Source: an uncultured Clostridia bacterium
GTDB lineage: Bacteria; Bacillota; Clostridia; Oscillospirales; Acutalibacteraceae
Direction: 5' to 3'
Assembly: GCA_947624835.1 (NCBI GenBank)
Contig: CANQLX010000012.1
Location: 1-39,294 of the forward strand
Length of the DNA stretch: 39,294 nucleotides
The translations under genes and the position numbers were made by a program. The notes beneath the pieces are model-generated. The model was not told where the DNA came from. It saw only the letters and a program-made list of their open reading frames with translations, and did no database searches. Positions 1-7,467 of this stretch are shown in pieces (position 1 is the first letter of the stretch; each line of letters starts with the position of its first letter).

Positions 1-2
1 GG

Positions 3-152
3 ATTGGTGAAATAATTTAGCACGATATCAATTTGGGCTCGGATTACTTTGTTTTATTCAGTGTTTCCTTAAATATGCATGAAAGTATTCCAAAAGACAT
101 TAATTGGGAATTTATTGCAGTTTTATTTTATGTAGGAAAAATATATGAATAA
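3..152 (+). pseudogene. 3' remnant of an unidentified gene with an in-frame stop
   Basis: One frame reads as protein-like sequence (INLGSDYFVLFSVSLN, then DINWEFIAVLFYVGKIYE) up to a TAA at 150-152, but a TAG interrupts it at 18-20 and no start codon with a ribosome binding site is visible. It could be the end of a small immunity-type or DUF protein whose 5' part lies outside the window. It sits just before an RHS fragment, which suits a decayed toxin/immunity patch. The family is not recognised and the call rests only on the look of the frame. Confidence 0.3.
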
Positions 153-294
153 TTTTTACGATATTAAGACCTATGTAGTCCTTATAGCAATACATTGTAA
201 ATTCTGAAAAAGGTAGTTTCTTGAAGCAGACAAAAGGAGCCGGAAGCCGGCAAATACAACTAATATGATTTAAGGGAGTCTTATTTTTGTAAGG

Positions 295-717
295 GTGAGC
301 TCTAAGACTTACACAGAATCGTACGCATACGATTGCGAGGGCAACTGTCTTACAAAGAACACAAACGGAAAGCAGACAAAGTACATTGTAGACAGCAACG
401 GCTTGTCACAGGTTCTTGCAGAACTTGACAGCAATAATAATGTAGTTGCAGAATACACACATAGTGCTGAAATAGTATCACAGACAAGAAATGATATTAA
501 GCACTATTACCTCTTTGACGGCAACGGCAATATCCGTATGCTTACGGATGTGGAGGGAGCAGTAACAGATACCTATGATTATGACTCATACGGTATTGCT
601 ACTGCAAGTACGGGTCTTACCGTAAATCCGTACCGCTACTGCGGAGAATATCAAGACGAAACAAAGGGATTGTGTTATCTCCGTAGTACGTTAATAGACA
701 TTAAAAATAATAAATAG
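295..717 (+). pseudogene. RHS/YD-repeat protein fragment (orphan C-terminal core piece)
   Basis: This 140-residue frame starts at GTG 295 and carries YD-repeat signatures: YAYDCEGNCLTKNTNG, YLFDGNGNIRMLTD and YDYDSYGIATASTG, followed by NPYRYCGEYQDETKGLCYLR. The last block is the end of a typical RHS core, where one expects the sequence to go on into a RARYYDP...GRF motif and a variable toxin tip. Here it instead runs into STLIDIKNNK and stops, so both the large N-terminal part and the toxin tip are missing. Intact RHS proteins are usually well over a thousand residues. The downstream ankyrin gene is 13 bases away and fits an immunity partner. I infer a displaced or truncated RHS cassette, probably non-functional. 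Confidence 0.75.
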
Positions 718-730
718 GGGTGTATATATT

Positions 731-1201
731 ATGAAGTTAGACTATGATATGGGAACCGGCAGAAACGAGCTTATGTGGAAAATTTCTCACGATGAGGAAA
801 CCGAGGAAGAAGTAATCGAGGAAATTAACAAATGCAGTGATGTAAATTACACTGATGCAGGAGGATTTAGTTATTTGGACTTTGCAGCATTGAACCATAA
901 GGCGAAAATTATTAAAGCATTGTTAGAGAAAGGTGCAAATCCCAACGGATTACCGTTGGAAAAAGGTACAAGTCGCAACGGTTTTCCTAAAAAAAGAAAC
1001 GTGGCAATTCTTTATGCTTTAGGACGTAATAATCCTAAAAATCCGGAAATTTTGAAGCTTTTTTTGGAATATGGAGTTGATCTTGACATGGTGGTAAACG
1101 GTATGTCCATCAGAGAAGTTATAGACAGCTTTGATGAATGTGAAGCTCAACCCGTATATCGTCCGATTATCGAGGAATTTGAGGCACATAAAAGCCGATA
1201 G
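731..1201 (+). CDS. Ankyrin-repeat-like protein, candidate immunity protein
   Basis: The 156-residue protein contains ankyrin-like helices, for example SYLDFAALNHKAKIIKALLE followed by KGANPNG, and PEILKLFLEYGVDLDM; the repeats are few and degenerate. It has no signal peptide or membrane segment, so it should be cytoplasmic. Short ankyrin proteins directly behind RHS or other polymorphic toxin genes often act as immunity proteins, and the spacing here (13 bases after the RHS fragment) fits. The ribosome binding site upstream of ATG 731 (AGGGG, about 10 bases away) is acceptable. The immunity role is inferred from position only; the cognate toxin tip is absent. The frame is uninterrupted, so the gene may still be expressed. 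Confidence 0.7.
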   Translation: MKLDYDMGTGRNELMWKISHDEETEEEVIEEINKCSDVNYTDAGGFSYLDFAALNHKAKIIKALLEKGANPNGLPLEKGTSRNGFPKKRNVAILYALGRNNPKNPEILKLFLEYGVDLDMVVNGMSIREVIDSFDECEAQPVYRPIIEEFEAHKSR

Positions 1202-1447
1202 CAAAACAGGAAAATGTATGGAAAAATGGAATAAAAAGATATTGCGAACAAAATAATTTAAGTTTTGAAAAGGCTGAGACGTTATCACAGGCATGGAATG
1301 ATTCGACTGTTGTTTTGTATTATTGTGATTCGGAACAAGGAAAAAACGGTCTTTTAGATGGTTTTGCTTATCAAAAAAGAAAAAAACGGAAGCCTTACCT
1401 TTGAGAAAACAGAACTTACTGATAAATTTTTGAAAAAAGTTTCATAG
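1192..1447 (+). pseudogene. Frameshifted remnant of a small protein gene, possibly a second immunity gene
   Basis: One frame reads KPIAKQENVWKNGIKRYCEQ, then NNLSFEKAETLSQAWNDST and VVLYYCDSEQGKNGLLDGF, reaching AYQK near 1375. It then goes out of frame at two adenine runs (about 1373-1386) and continues in the next frame as EKNGSLTFEKTELTDKFLKK to a TAG at 1445-1447. Joined, the two parts make one plausible C-terminal segment of roughly 80 residues. No start codon with a ribosome binding site precedes it, and it begins inside the end of the ankyrin gene. I read it as a decayed gene with a homopolymer frameshift. Sequencing error at the adenine run is the alternative. The family is not recognised. 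Confidence 0.5.
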
Positions 1448-1451
1448 TTAT

Positions 1452-1482
1452 AAACCGCCCTGAGTAATCAAGGCGGTTTTTC
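1452..1482 (+). terminator. Intrinsic terminator after the RHS/immunity remnants
   Basis: AAACCGCC (1452-1459) pairs with GGCGGTTT (1472-1479) across a 12-base loop, and the right arm runs into TTTTTCTG. It lies 4 bases after the stop of the frameshifted remnant. Confidence 0.8.
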
Positions 1483-1506
1483 TGTATATGACAGTGAGGT
1501 GTTATA

Positions 1507-1767
1507 ATGGATAATTTTACAATAATTTATAATATTTTAAAGACCTTAGAAAAAGCTATGAGTCTTGAGGAGTTTGATAAGGATACTATCTCTGCAGAGA
1601 GCCAAAAAATACTGTTTCCGCTGTGGTGCAGAATTATAAAAATTATGTATGATAATAACTACATAACAGGGGTAGAGGTTTGGGAAACTTTTGATTGTAA
1701 TTATTCAAAAGCGGCCGGACTTGATGTGGGTGCTTACCGATCTTTTTGCCTCTTATCAGCTTTTTAA
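1507..1767 (+). pseudogene. YjcQ-like protein, 3' truncated
   Basis: The 86-residue frame begins MDNFTIIYNILKTLEKAM and continues with RIIKIMYDNNYITGVEVWET, which resembles the start of small YjcQ-type proteins found in Bacillota prophages and genomic islands (a short winged-helix-like fold; function unknown). Family members usually run on with a conserved ITxxGxxYLxENS-like ending. Here the tail KAAGLDVGAYRSFCLLSAF does not look like that, so the 3' end is probably lost or shifted. A GTGAGGTG ribosome binding site precedes ATG 1507. The family assignment is from memory of the N-terminal pattern and is moderate at best. Confidence 0.45.
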
Positions 1768-1851
1768 ATATAATTCTTTATAAGTATAGATATTGTCGGC
1801 AACATCAACATAATAACAGTAATTACTGCTTTCCACTGTTTTTATGTAAAC

Positions 1852-1894
1852 AAAAAAAGACCGCACAAACGCTAAAATTTAGCACTCATGCGGC
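1852..1894 (-). terminator. Terminator of the tRNA-Ser pair
   Basis: On the minus strand GCCGCA (1894-1889) pairs with TGCGGT (1865-1860, one G-U), with an inner GCTAAA/TTTAGC stem, followed by a run of T (1858-1852). It lies just downstream of the tRNA-Ser(GCT) gene. Confidence 0.75.
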
Positions 1895-1902
1895 TTCTTT
1901 TA

Positions 1903-1989
1903 CGGAGGACAAGGGATTCGAACCCTCGCGCCGGTTTCCCGACCTAATCCCTTAGCAGGGGATCCCCTTCACCACTTGGGTAATCCTCC
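1903..1989 (-). tRNA. tRNA-Ser (anticodon GCT)
   Basis: Reading the minus strand, the acceptor arm GGAGGA...TCCTCC closes the molecule, the T arm carries GGTTCGAATCC, and the anticodon loop is CTGCTAA between ATCCC and GGGAT, giving anticodon GCT (AGC/AGU codons). A long variable arm, typical of serine tRNAs, lies between the anticodon stem and the T stem. The discriminator base is G, as expected for Ser. No 3' CCA is encoded. A second serine tRNA lies 52 bases upstream and a terminator follows, so the two are probably one transcript. Confidence 0.95.
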
Positions 1990-2041
1990 AAAAGTGAATT
2001 TATCATCCCGATATCAGAGGATACCGGGGATAAATATGTGG

Positions 2042-2127
2042 CGGAGAGGATGGGATTCGAACCCATGTGTCCTTTCGGACAAACGGTTTTCAAGACCGCC
2101 TCGTTATGACCGCTTCGATACCTCTCC
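2042..2127 (-). tRNA. tRNA-Ser (anticodon TGA)
   Basis: The minus strand shows acceptor strands GGAGAGG and CCTCTCC, a T arm with GGGTTCGAATCCC, an anticodon loop CTTGAAA between GCGGT and ACCGT giving anticodon TGA (UCN codons), and a long variable arm with TCCGAAAGGA. The discriminator is G. No CCA is encoded. This is the upstream member of a two-gene serine tRNA unit. Confidence 0.95.
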
Positions 2128-3040
2128 GTATTTCTGTCGTCTGCGACTTTAATATAATATCATATCCGGTGCAAAATGTCAATAGAAAAATTAGTGATTT
2201 TTTATAACATTTTATCTATAATATAATTAAACATATACAGCTACTGCAATTTTCCGAAATGTGTAATTACTATGCAGATGACAGACAAGATATAATAATA
2301 CTGAATCCAATAAAAAGTCGGGGGAAACTGCAGTTACACCGGTTCGGATAAAGTGTAGATATATACGGTGCAGGTGATAACTGTGCATTGGATTATGTTT
2401 CCGATAACCACACTTTATTCCAAAAGAATATCAATAAAGGCAGATAAAATATACATGGGCATAAAAACTCATTAAGACCAAGAAAAATACCATCGAATAC
2501 TAAATCCAAAAAATAAAACCCAAAATAATCGGACCGCTTACTATTATTCCTGTTATTTTTGTAGCATCCGTATCAATTTTATAATATCCTAAAAAATATC
2601 ATTTTAATAATCGTGGTAACACCCCGACTGTCCGTTTCACCACTCTCATAACACAATGTTTTTATTATAAATTCAATTAATGCCAAAGTTGTCAACGGAA
2701 CATTTTAGAGATTTTATTTTTGTGTAAATTCCGATGTAGTATTGTGAACATTTTTTCTAATTACCACTGTTGGAAATTTTCCGATTTTTTATTGTTTAAC
2801 TTCATGTTATAGTTTCATAATAGTTATATCACAGAAATCGAAAATATTTAAATACTTATTTTGGGTGCAGTAACAGATATGTTGTATAAAAATATCCTCA
2901 CTGCTGCTTTAGGATAAGAAAATCATTATAGTATGATGAAATAATAACCATAAGCATTTCATAAATATAAAAACGCTGAATGGAAATATTAGTAATAAAT
3001 TTATCTGAGAACAAGCCCGAAAAGGCAGGGGACCGGAAAT
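2128..3040. other. Gene-poor A+T-rich stretch with short coding-like fragments
   Basis: No full gene is visible in about 900 bases. Two short frames look like relics. On plus, 2352-2447 reads VDIYGAGDNCALDYVSDN and ends at TAA. On minus, 2598-2500 reads FLGYYKIDTDATKITGIIVS, then a hydrophobic GPIILGFIFWI and a TAG. Neither has a start codon with a ribosome binding site. On minus at about 2645-2610 the sequence GGGGTGTTACCACG resembles a degenerate T-box core, but no intact gene follows. The region reads as continued decay of the accessory patch next to the tRNA genes. Confidence 0.4.
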
Positions 3041-3238
3041 ATGTACTCATACCACAACACAATAAAAAAACGGATAAAAAACGGTGAATTAATTGGTTTT
3101 GATTATGTTGAGGATTATAAAAATATCGGTCGGTGTCTTTTACTGCATTTCAGTACGCCCCCATTTGAAAGACCGATAAGACCTTATAAATATTATATGT
3201 ATCAAAATATACTTGATAGTTGGGGTAGGAATAAATGA
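3041..3238 (+). CDS. Small hypothetical protein (65 aa)
   Basis: ATG 3041 is preceded by an AGGGGA motif about 9 bases upstream. The product is basic and rich in Tyr, Lys and Arg (YHNTIKKRIKNGELIGFDYV, later TPPFERPIRPYKYYMYQ) with no signal peptide or membrane helix. I do not recognise the family, but the composition and the ribosome binding site make it a believable gene rather than a chance frame. It stands alone, with a long A+T-rich region upstream and a hairpin about 30 bases downstream. It may belong to the accessory patch at the left of the window. Confidence 0.55.
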   Translation: MYSYHNTIKKRIKNGELIGFDYVEDYKNIGRCLLLHFSTPPFERPIRPYKYYMYQNILDSWGRNK

Positions 3239-3267
3239 AAATATATATACTTAAAAATAAATAATTT

Positions 3268-3307
3268 CTCCCCATAAACGTTATACTTTGATATCGCTTA
3301 TGGGGAG
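3268..3307. terminator. Convergent hairpin, likely bidirectional terminator
   Basis: CTCCCCATAA (3268-3277) is perfectly complementary to TTATGGGGAG (3298-3307) across a 20-base loop. It lies between the stop of the small plus-strand gene and the stop of the small minus-strand gene, as expected for a shared terminator, although the T-runs are poor. Confidence 0.5.
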
Positions 3308-3313
3308 TATTGC

Positions 3314-3499
3314 TTAAAATGCCGAACTGTGCACAAGACTGTCAACAAGTGCCTGCATTTCCGATTTGGAATTTACGGAATGAGTTTTCTCGACAAAAGC
3401 CATTTTTTCACTTTCCGAAAGTGATTCAAACTTTTTCATAGCAGGCTCGTTCTGTGCGAGAGCCATTCCGAAACCAAGCGGTAAATCTCTTGTATTCAT
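3314..3499 (-). CDS. Small conserved-looking protein (61 aa)
   Basis: I place the start at the ATG at 3499 (minus), which has an AGGTG ribosome binding site 7 bases upstream; longer upstream frames lack one. The product begins MNTRDLPLGFGMALAQNEPA and then MKKFESLSESEKMAFVEKTH, ending SEMQALVDSLVHSSAF. It looks like a compact all-helical soluble protein. I recall similar short proteins with the FGMALAQNxxAMxxFxxLSExE pattern being common in Clostridia, but no function is known to me. It lies downstream of icd on the same strand but is separated from it by a terminator, at about 55 bases from the icd stop. Confidence 0.65.
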   Translation of the reverse strand: MNTRDLPLGFGMALAQNEPAMKKFESLSESEKMAFVEKTHSVNSKSEMQALVDSLVHSSAF

Positions 3500-3554
3500 A
3501 AAAAACACCTCATATTGAGTATTTCCGGAAATACAATAAAAATACATAAACAAA

Positions 3555-3578
3555 GAACCGCCCGAAAATGAGCGGTTC
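3555..3578 (-). terminator. Terminator of the acn-icd unit
   Basis: On minus, GAACCGC (3578-3572) pairs with GCGGTTC (3561-3555) across a 10-base loop and is followed by TTTGTTTATG. It lies about 20 bases after the icd stop. Confidence 0.7.
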
Positions 3579-3597
3579 CAAACAACAGATGTACTAA

Positions 3598-4815
3598 TTA
3601 ACCGTTAATTAATTTTTCAAGTCTGCCGTTGATTTCATCAAGGAAGGTTTCGCTGTCAACTTTTGTCTTGTTTTCAAGAGTTGAAAGAAGATAAAGGTCA
3701 CCGGTCATAATTCCGTCCTCAATGGTGTCAATGGTAGCTTTCTCCAGTTTATCAGCAAATGCTGAAAGTGCACTGTTACCGTCAAGCTCACCCCTTTTTC
3801 GGAGAGCACCTGTCCATGCAAAAAGTGTTGCAACGGAATTGGTAGATGTTGTTTCTCCTTTAAGATACTTATAATAATGACGCTGAACAGTTCCGTGTGC
3901 TGCCTCATATTCGTAAATACCGTCAGGCGAAACAAGTACGGATGTCATCATAGCCAGTGAACCGAAAGCAGTGGCAACCATGTCGGACATAACATCACCG
4001 TCATAGTTCTTGCATGCCCAGATATATCCTCCCTCGGAACGTACAACACGGGCAACCGCATCATCAATAAGTGTATAAAAATATTCAATTCCTGCCTTCT
4101 CAAATTTCTCCTTGTATTCATTTTCAAAAATCTCATTGAAAATATCCTTGAAACGGTGGTCATATTTCTTTGAAATTGTATCCTTTGTTGCAAACCACAG
4201 ATCCTGCTTAGCGTCAAGTGCAAAGTTAAAGCAGGCACGGGCAAAGCTGCCAATACTCTTGTCTATGTTGTGAAGTCCCTGTATAATACCGTCCGAGCCA
4301 CTGAACTCGTGGATAAGCTGACGTGTTTCCTTTCCGTCCTTATCCGTAACGACAAGCTCAGCCTTGCTGCCGTCTGCAACAACCATTTCAGTATTTTTAT
4401 ATACATCGCCGTATGCATGACGTGCAATGGTAATCGGCTTTTTCCATGTTGAAATATAAGGAGTGATACCTTTGACGAGAATAGGGGTTCTGAAAACAGT
4501 ACCGTCAAGAATTGCACGTATGGTACCGTTGGGAGATTTCCACATTTGAGTAAGATTATACTCCTTGACACGCTCGGCATTTGGGGTAATGGTAGCACAT
4601 TTTACGGCAACACCATATTTTTTTGTAGCCTCAGCAGAGTCAACCGTAACCTGATCCTTTGTTTTTTCTCTGTTTTCAAGACCAAGGTCATAATACTCGG
4701 TTTTAAGGTCAACATATGGGAGGATAAGCTTATCCTTGATCATTTTCCAGATAATTCTGGTCATTTCATCTCCGTCCATCTCAACAAGGGGAGTGGTCAT
4801 TTGAATTTTTGCCAT
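3598..4815 (-). CDS. icd: NADP-dependent isocitrate dehydrogenase (homodimeric, subfamily II type)
   Basis: This 405-residue enzyme should oxidatively decarboxylate isocitrate to 2-oxoglutarate with NADP in the oxidative branch of the TCA cycle, supplying 2-oxoglutarate for glutamate synthesis. The substrate-binding segment [10 protein letters not shown] is at residues 91-100 and DGTVFRTPI follows. YGDVYK (135-140) and the metal-binding stretch [12 protein letters not shown] are present. [13 protein letters not shown] matches the NADP-binding loop of the eukaryotic-like subfamily, in contrast to the E. coli type. The length is normal for this subfamily. The start ATG has an upstream AAGGAAAG. 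It lies 145 bases downstream of acn on the same strand, so the two consecutive TCA steps are probably co-transcribed. Confidence 0.95.
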   Translation of the reverse strand: MAKIQMTTPLVEMDGDEMTRIIWKMIKDKLILPYVDLKTEYYDLGLENREKTKDQVTVDSAEATKKYGVAVKCATITPNAERVKEYNLTQMWKSPNGTIRAILDGTVFRTPILVKGITPYISTWKKPITIARHAYGDVYKNTEMVVADGSKAELVVTDKDGKETRQLIHEFSGSDGIIQGLHNIDKSIGSFARACFNFALDAKQDLWFATKDTISKKYDHRFKDIFNEIFENEYKEKFEKAGIEYFYTLIDDAVARVVRSEGGYIWACKNYDGDVMSDMVATAFGSLAMMTSVLVSPDGIYEYEAAHGTVQRHYYKYLKGETTSTNSVATLFAWTGALRKRGELDGNSALSAFADKLEKATIDTIEDGIMTGDLYLLSTLENKTKVDSETFLDEINGRLEKLING

Positions 4816-4852
4816 TTTACATCTTTCCTTTCAGTAGTTATATAAAATAAAA

Positions 4853-4919
4853 TGGGGAACGAGGACAGGCGGCTAACTCACAAAATTTGCCAATAACCGT
4901 CCTATTACCTAATTCCCCA
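4853..4919. other. Inverted repeat between acn and icd
   Basis: TGGGGAA (4853-4859) is complementary to TTCCCCA (4913-4919), with a further GGAC...GTCC pairing inside. In the minus-strand transcript this makes a large stem in the acn-icd spacer. It may be an RNA processing or partial termination element that sets the ratio of the two messages. There is no T-run. Confidence 0.4.
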
Positions 4920-4960
4920 TTGAATTACGTATTTTTGTCTGTATGCCCTAAGGCACGGAA

Positions 4961-6901
4961 TTAATTGCTGTTGGAATTTCTTGTGTAATCAAGCAGACCG
5001 CCTGCAAGAATAATATCTCTTGTTCTGTCCGAAAGCTCACACTTAACGGGAATTTCCTTTCCGTTTGTTTTGTTGACAAGCACAAGCTCTTCCTTGCCGT
5101 CCAAAATAAGCTGACGTACATTCGGTACGGAAAGCTCATCGCCCTGATTGATTGCATCATAATCGGCTTCATTTACAAATGTGAGAGGAAGTATTCCCGC
5201 ATTGATAAGGTTAGCTCTGTGGATACGTGCAAATGACTTTACAACAACAGCCTTTACACCAAGATAAAGCGGAGCAAGGGCAGCGTGCTCACGGGAAGAA
5301 CCCTGACCGTAGTTTACACCGCCTACAACAATACTGCTGCCGAGAGACTTTGCACGTGTCGGAAATTCCTTATCGCATACTGTAAAGCAATGCTCGGAAA
5401 TAGCCGGAATATTTGAACGCAACGGAAGAATCTTGGCACCCGCAGGCATGATATGGTCGGTCGTTATATTATCGCCTACTTTGAGTGAACATGGAACGTC
5501 AATACTTTCTGCGAGCGGAGCAGTTTGCGGATATGGTTTGATATTCGGTCCTCTGAGAACCTCAACGCTGTCCATTTCCTCAACAGGAGCAGGGGCGATA
5601 ACCATATTATCGTTATATTCAAATTTCTCCGGGAGCGGAATATCAACGGCGTCACCAAGTGTTCTCGGATCCGTGAATACACCGGTAAGAGCCGAAGCAG
5701 CAGCCGTTTCCGGGCTTACAAGATAGATCTGACCGTCCCTTGTGCCTGAGCGACCCTCAAAGTTACGGTTGAATGTACGCAGTGAAATGCCCTTGCTGTT
5801 AGGTGACTGACCCATACCGATACAAGGACCACAGGCACATTCGAGTATCCTTGCACCTGCCTCAATTATATCTGCGAGGGCACCGTTTCTTGCGAGCATA
5901 TTATAGACCTGCTTTGATCCGGGAGCAATAGCAAGACTTACATTAGGAGCAACGGTTTTACCCTTGAGGATAGCAGCAACACGCATAAGATCAAGGTATG
6001 ATGAGTTCGTACATGAGCCGATACATATCTGATCCACAGTCTGAGGACCGATTTCCTCGATGGTCTTTATATTATCGGGACTGTGGGGGCAGGCCGCCAT
6101 AGGAACAAGCTCAGAGAGGTTTATATCTATAACTTCGTCATAAACAGCGTCAGCATCCGCCGAAAGCTCTGTCCAATCTTCTTCACGTCCCTGAGCTTTC
6201 ATAAATGAACGGGTAATTTCGTCAGACGGGAAAATTGAGGTTGTTGCACCAAGCTCTGCACCCATGTTTGTAATAGTTGCTCTTTCGGGAACAGTAAGGG
6301 TTTTCACGCCCTCTCCGCCGTATTCGATTATTTTGCCCACACCGCCCTTAACGGACATAATTCTGAGAACCTCAAGGATAATATCCTTAGCGGAAACCCA
6401 CGGCTGAAGCTTTCCTGTGAGGTTTATGCGAACCATTTTCGGCATGGATATGTAATAAGCGCCGCCGCCCATGGCAACTGCGACATCAAGTCCGCCGGCA
6501 CCTATGGCAAGCATACCGATACCGCCGCCTGTCGGGGTATGGCTGTCAGAGCCGATAAGAGTCTTGCCGGGCTTGCCGAAGCGTTCGAGATGCACCTGAT
6601 GGCAGATTCCGTTTCCGGGTCTTGAAAAATAGATTCCGTGCTTTTTGCAGACAGACTGTATAAAGCGGTGGTCGTCTGCGTTTTCAAATCCTGTCTGAAG
6701 AGTATTATGGTCGATATAAGCGACGCTCTTTTCTGTTTTTACCCTTGGAACGCCGATAGCCTCAAATTCAAGATATGCCATGGTTCCGGTTGCGTCCTGT
6801 GTCAGCGTCTGGTCAATTTTCAGACCTACCTCACTGCCAACAGTCATTTCTCCGCTGAGCAAATGAGCCTTAATGATTTTCTGAGCAATAGTATAGCCCA
6901 T
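4961..6901 (-). CDS. acn: Aconitate hydratase (646 aa, short aconitase type)
   Basis: The enzyme interconverts citrate and isocitrate via a [4Fe-4S] cluster. The three cluster ligands are in place: C297 in CIGSCTNSSY, and C357 and C360 in ECACGPCIGMG. The substrate-loop motif GSDSHT is at residues 117-122, and the swivel domain carries GSSREHAALAPLYLG. At 646 residues it belongs to the shorter aconitase group seen in Clostridia and some thermophiles, rather than the roughly 900-residue AcnA/IRP1 group. The start at 6901 has an AAGGAGGAAGG ribosome binding site. A strong sigma-A promoter with an embedded palindrome lies about 55 bases upstream. Followed by icd, it forms a citrate-to-2-oxoglutarate module. 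Confidence 0.95.
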   Translation of the reverse strand: MGYTIAQKIIKAHLLSGEMTVGSEVGLKIDQTLTQDATGTMAYLEFEAIGVPRVKTEKSVAYIDHNTLQTGFENADDHRFIQSVCKKHGIYFSRPGNGICHQVHLERFGKPGKTLIGSDSHTPTGGGIGMLAIGAGGLDVAVAMGGGAYYISMPKMVRINLTGKLQPWVSAKDIILEVLRIMSVKGGVGKIIEYGGEGVKTLTVPERATITNMGAELGATTSIFPSDEITRSFMKAQGREEDWTELSADADAVYDEVIDINLSELVPMAACPHSPDNIKTIEEIGPQTVDQICIGSCTNSSYLDLMRVAAILKGKTVAPNVSLAIAPGSKQVYNMLARNGALADIIEAGARILECACGPCIGMGQSPNSKGISLRTFNRNFEGRSGTRDGQIYLVSPETAAASALTGVFTDPRTLGDAVDIPLPEKFEYNDNMVIAPAPVEEMDSVEVLRGPNIKPYPQTAPLAESIDVPCSLKVGDNITTDHIMPAGAKILPLRSNIPAISEHCFTVCDKEFPTRAKSLGSSIVVGGVNYGQGSSREHAALAPLYLGVKAVVVKSFARIHRANLINAGILPLTFVNEADYDAINQGDELSVPNVRQLILDGKEELVLVNKTNGKEIPVKCELSDRTRDIILAGGLLDYTRNSNSN

Positions 6902-6955
6902 AATCCTTCCTCCTTTTTTGGTTTTCGTACAATCATTTTCTTATTATACTCTTAT

Positions 6956-6984
6956 ATTATCCCTCAAATTGTACAATTTGTCAA
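6956..6984 (-). promoter_or_regulatory. acn-icd promoter with overlapping palindromic operator
   Basis: On the minus strand, -35 TTGACA (6984-6979) and -10 GATAAT (6961-6956) are separated by exactly 17 bases. The spacer contains most of CAAATTGTACAATTTG (6965-6980), a perfect 16-base palindrome that also overlaps two bases of the -35 box. A repressor dimer bound here would block RNA polymerase. The regulator is unknown. Confidence 0.75.
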
Positions 6985-7339
6985 TATTCTTTCCGACATA
7001 AAAATTTACACTGCCTGAAATATTTTCAAGTCATAATTTTAAAAATATATCTTTATATCTGCTGCTACACAGTAGATTTTTTATACGGACGAAATTATGT
7101 ATGCTCCGGAGTTTCTTTTCTGAAATCCGGGATAGTACATTTTTCTGAAGTACAGGAATAAAATTAATGGTAATTTTACAGTTACAGTAAATTTACGAAG
7201 AAATGACAGCATTTTTCTGTTGAATTTTTTGTAAGTTTAAATAAATCTGAAAATATTTCGGCTGTTTGCTTGCTTTTTCTGTAAAGTTGGTATAAGATTG
7301 AATTATGGAAAATAACTTGTAGGAACGGAGGTCCAATAT
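6985..7339. other. Intergenic region between divergent acn and the rpiR unit
   Basis: This A+T-rich spacer holds no gene that I can see. A possible -10 TATAAG near 7290 with TTGCTT-like sequence upstream could serve the plus-strand unit, but the spacing is not ideal. A GGAGG ribosome binding site at 7327-7331 opens the small gene that follows. Confidence 0.4.
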
Positions 7340-7444
7340 ATGTTCAGAAAACGTAAATTAATAATAAGAATAACAGCAATTATTCTTTGTGTACTTATGG
7401 TTATCGGTGTATTTTCAATACTGGTATCTGTAATGCATATTTGA
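7340..7444 (+). CDS. Small single-span membrane protein (34 aa)
   Basis: ATG 7340 lies 8 bases after a perfect GGAGG, and the frame ends at TGA 7442-7444, 23 bases before the RpiR gene. The peptide starts with a basic cluster (MFRKRKLIIR) and continues as one hydrophobic helix (ITAIILCVLMVIGVFSILVS). The positive-inside rule predicts the N-terminus in the cytoplasm. The strong ribosome binding site and position ahead of the regulator support a real gene. It could be a small membrane regulator or simply a leader for the operon. The family is not recognised. Confidence 0.6.
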   Translation: MFRKRKLIIRITAIILCVLMVIGVFSILVSVMHI

Positions 7445-7467
7445 ATTTTTAAAAAGAGGGGAATAGT

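Noticed and set aside
1903..2127. tRNA-Ser genes as the prophage attachment site
   Set aside because: They are 31 kb from the prophage and share no repeat with its ends; the prophage ends are dif-like instead.
2605..2700. T-box leader on the minus strand
   Set aside because: GGGGTGTTACCACG resembles the T-box core and a TTGACA lies upstream, but the spacing to a -10 is poor, stem I and a terminator are not evident, and only a decayed frame follows.
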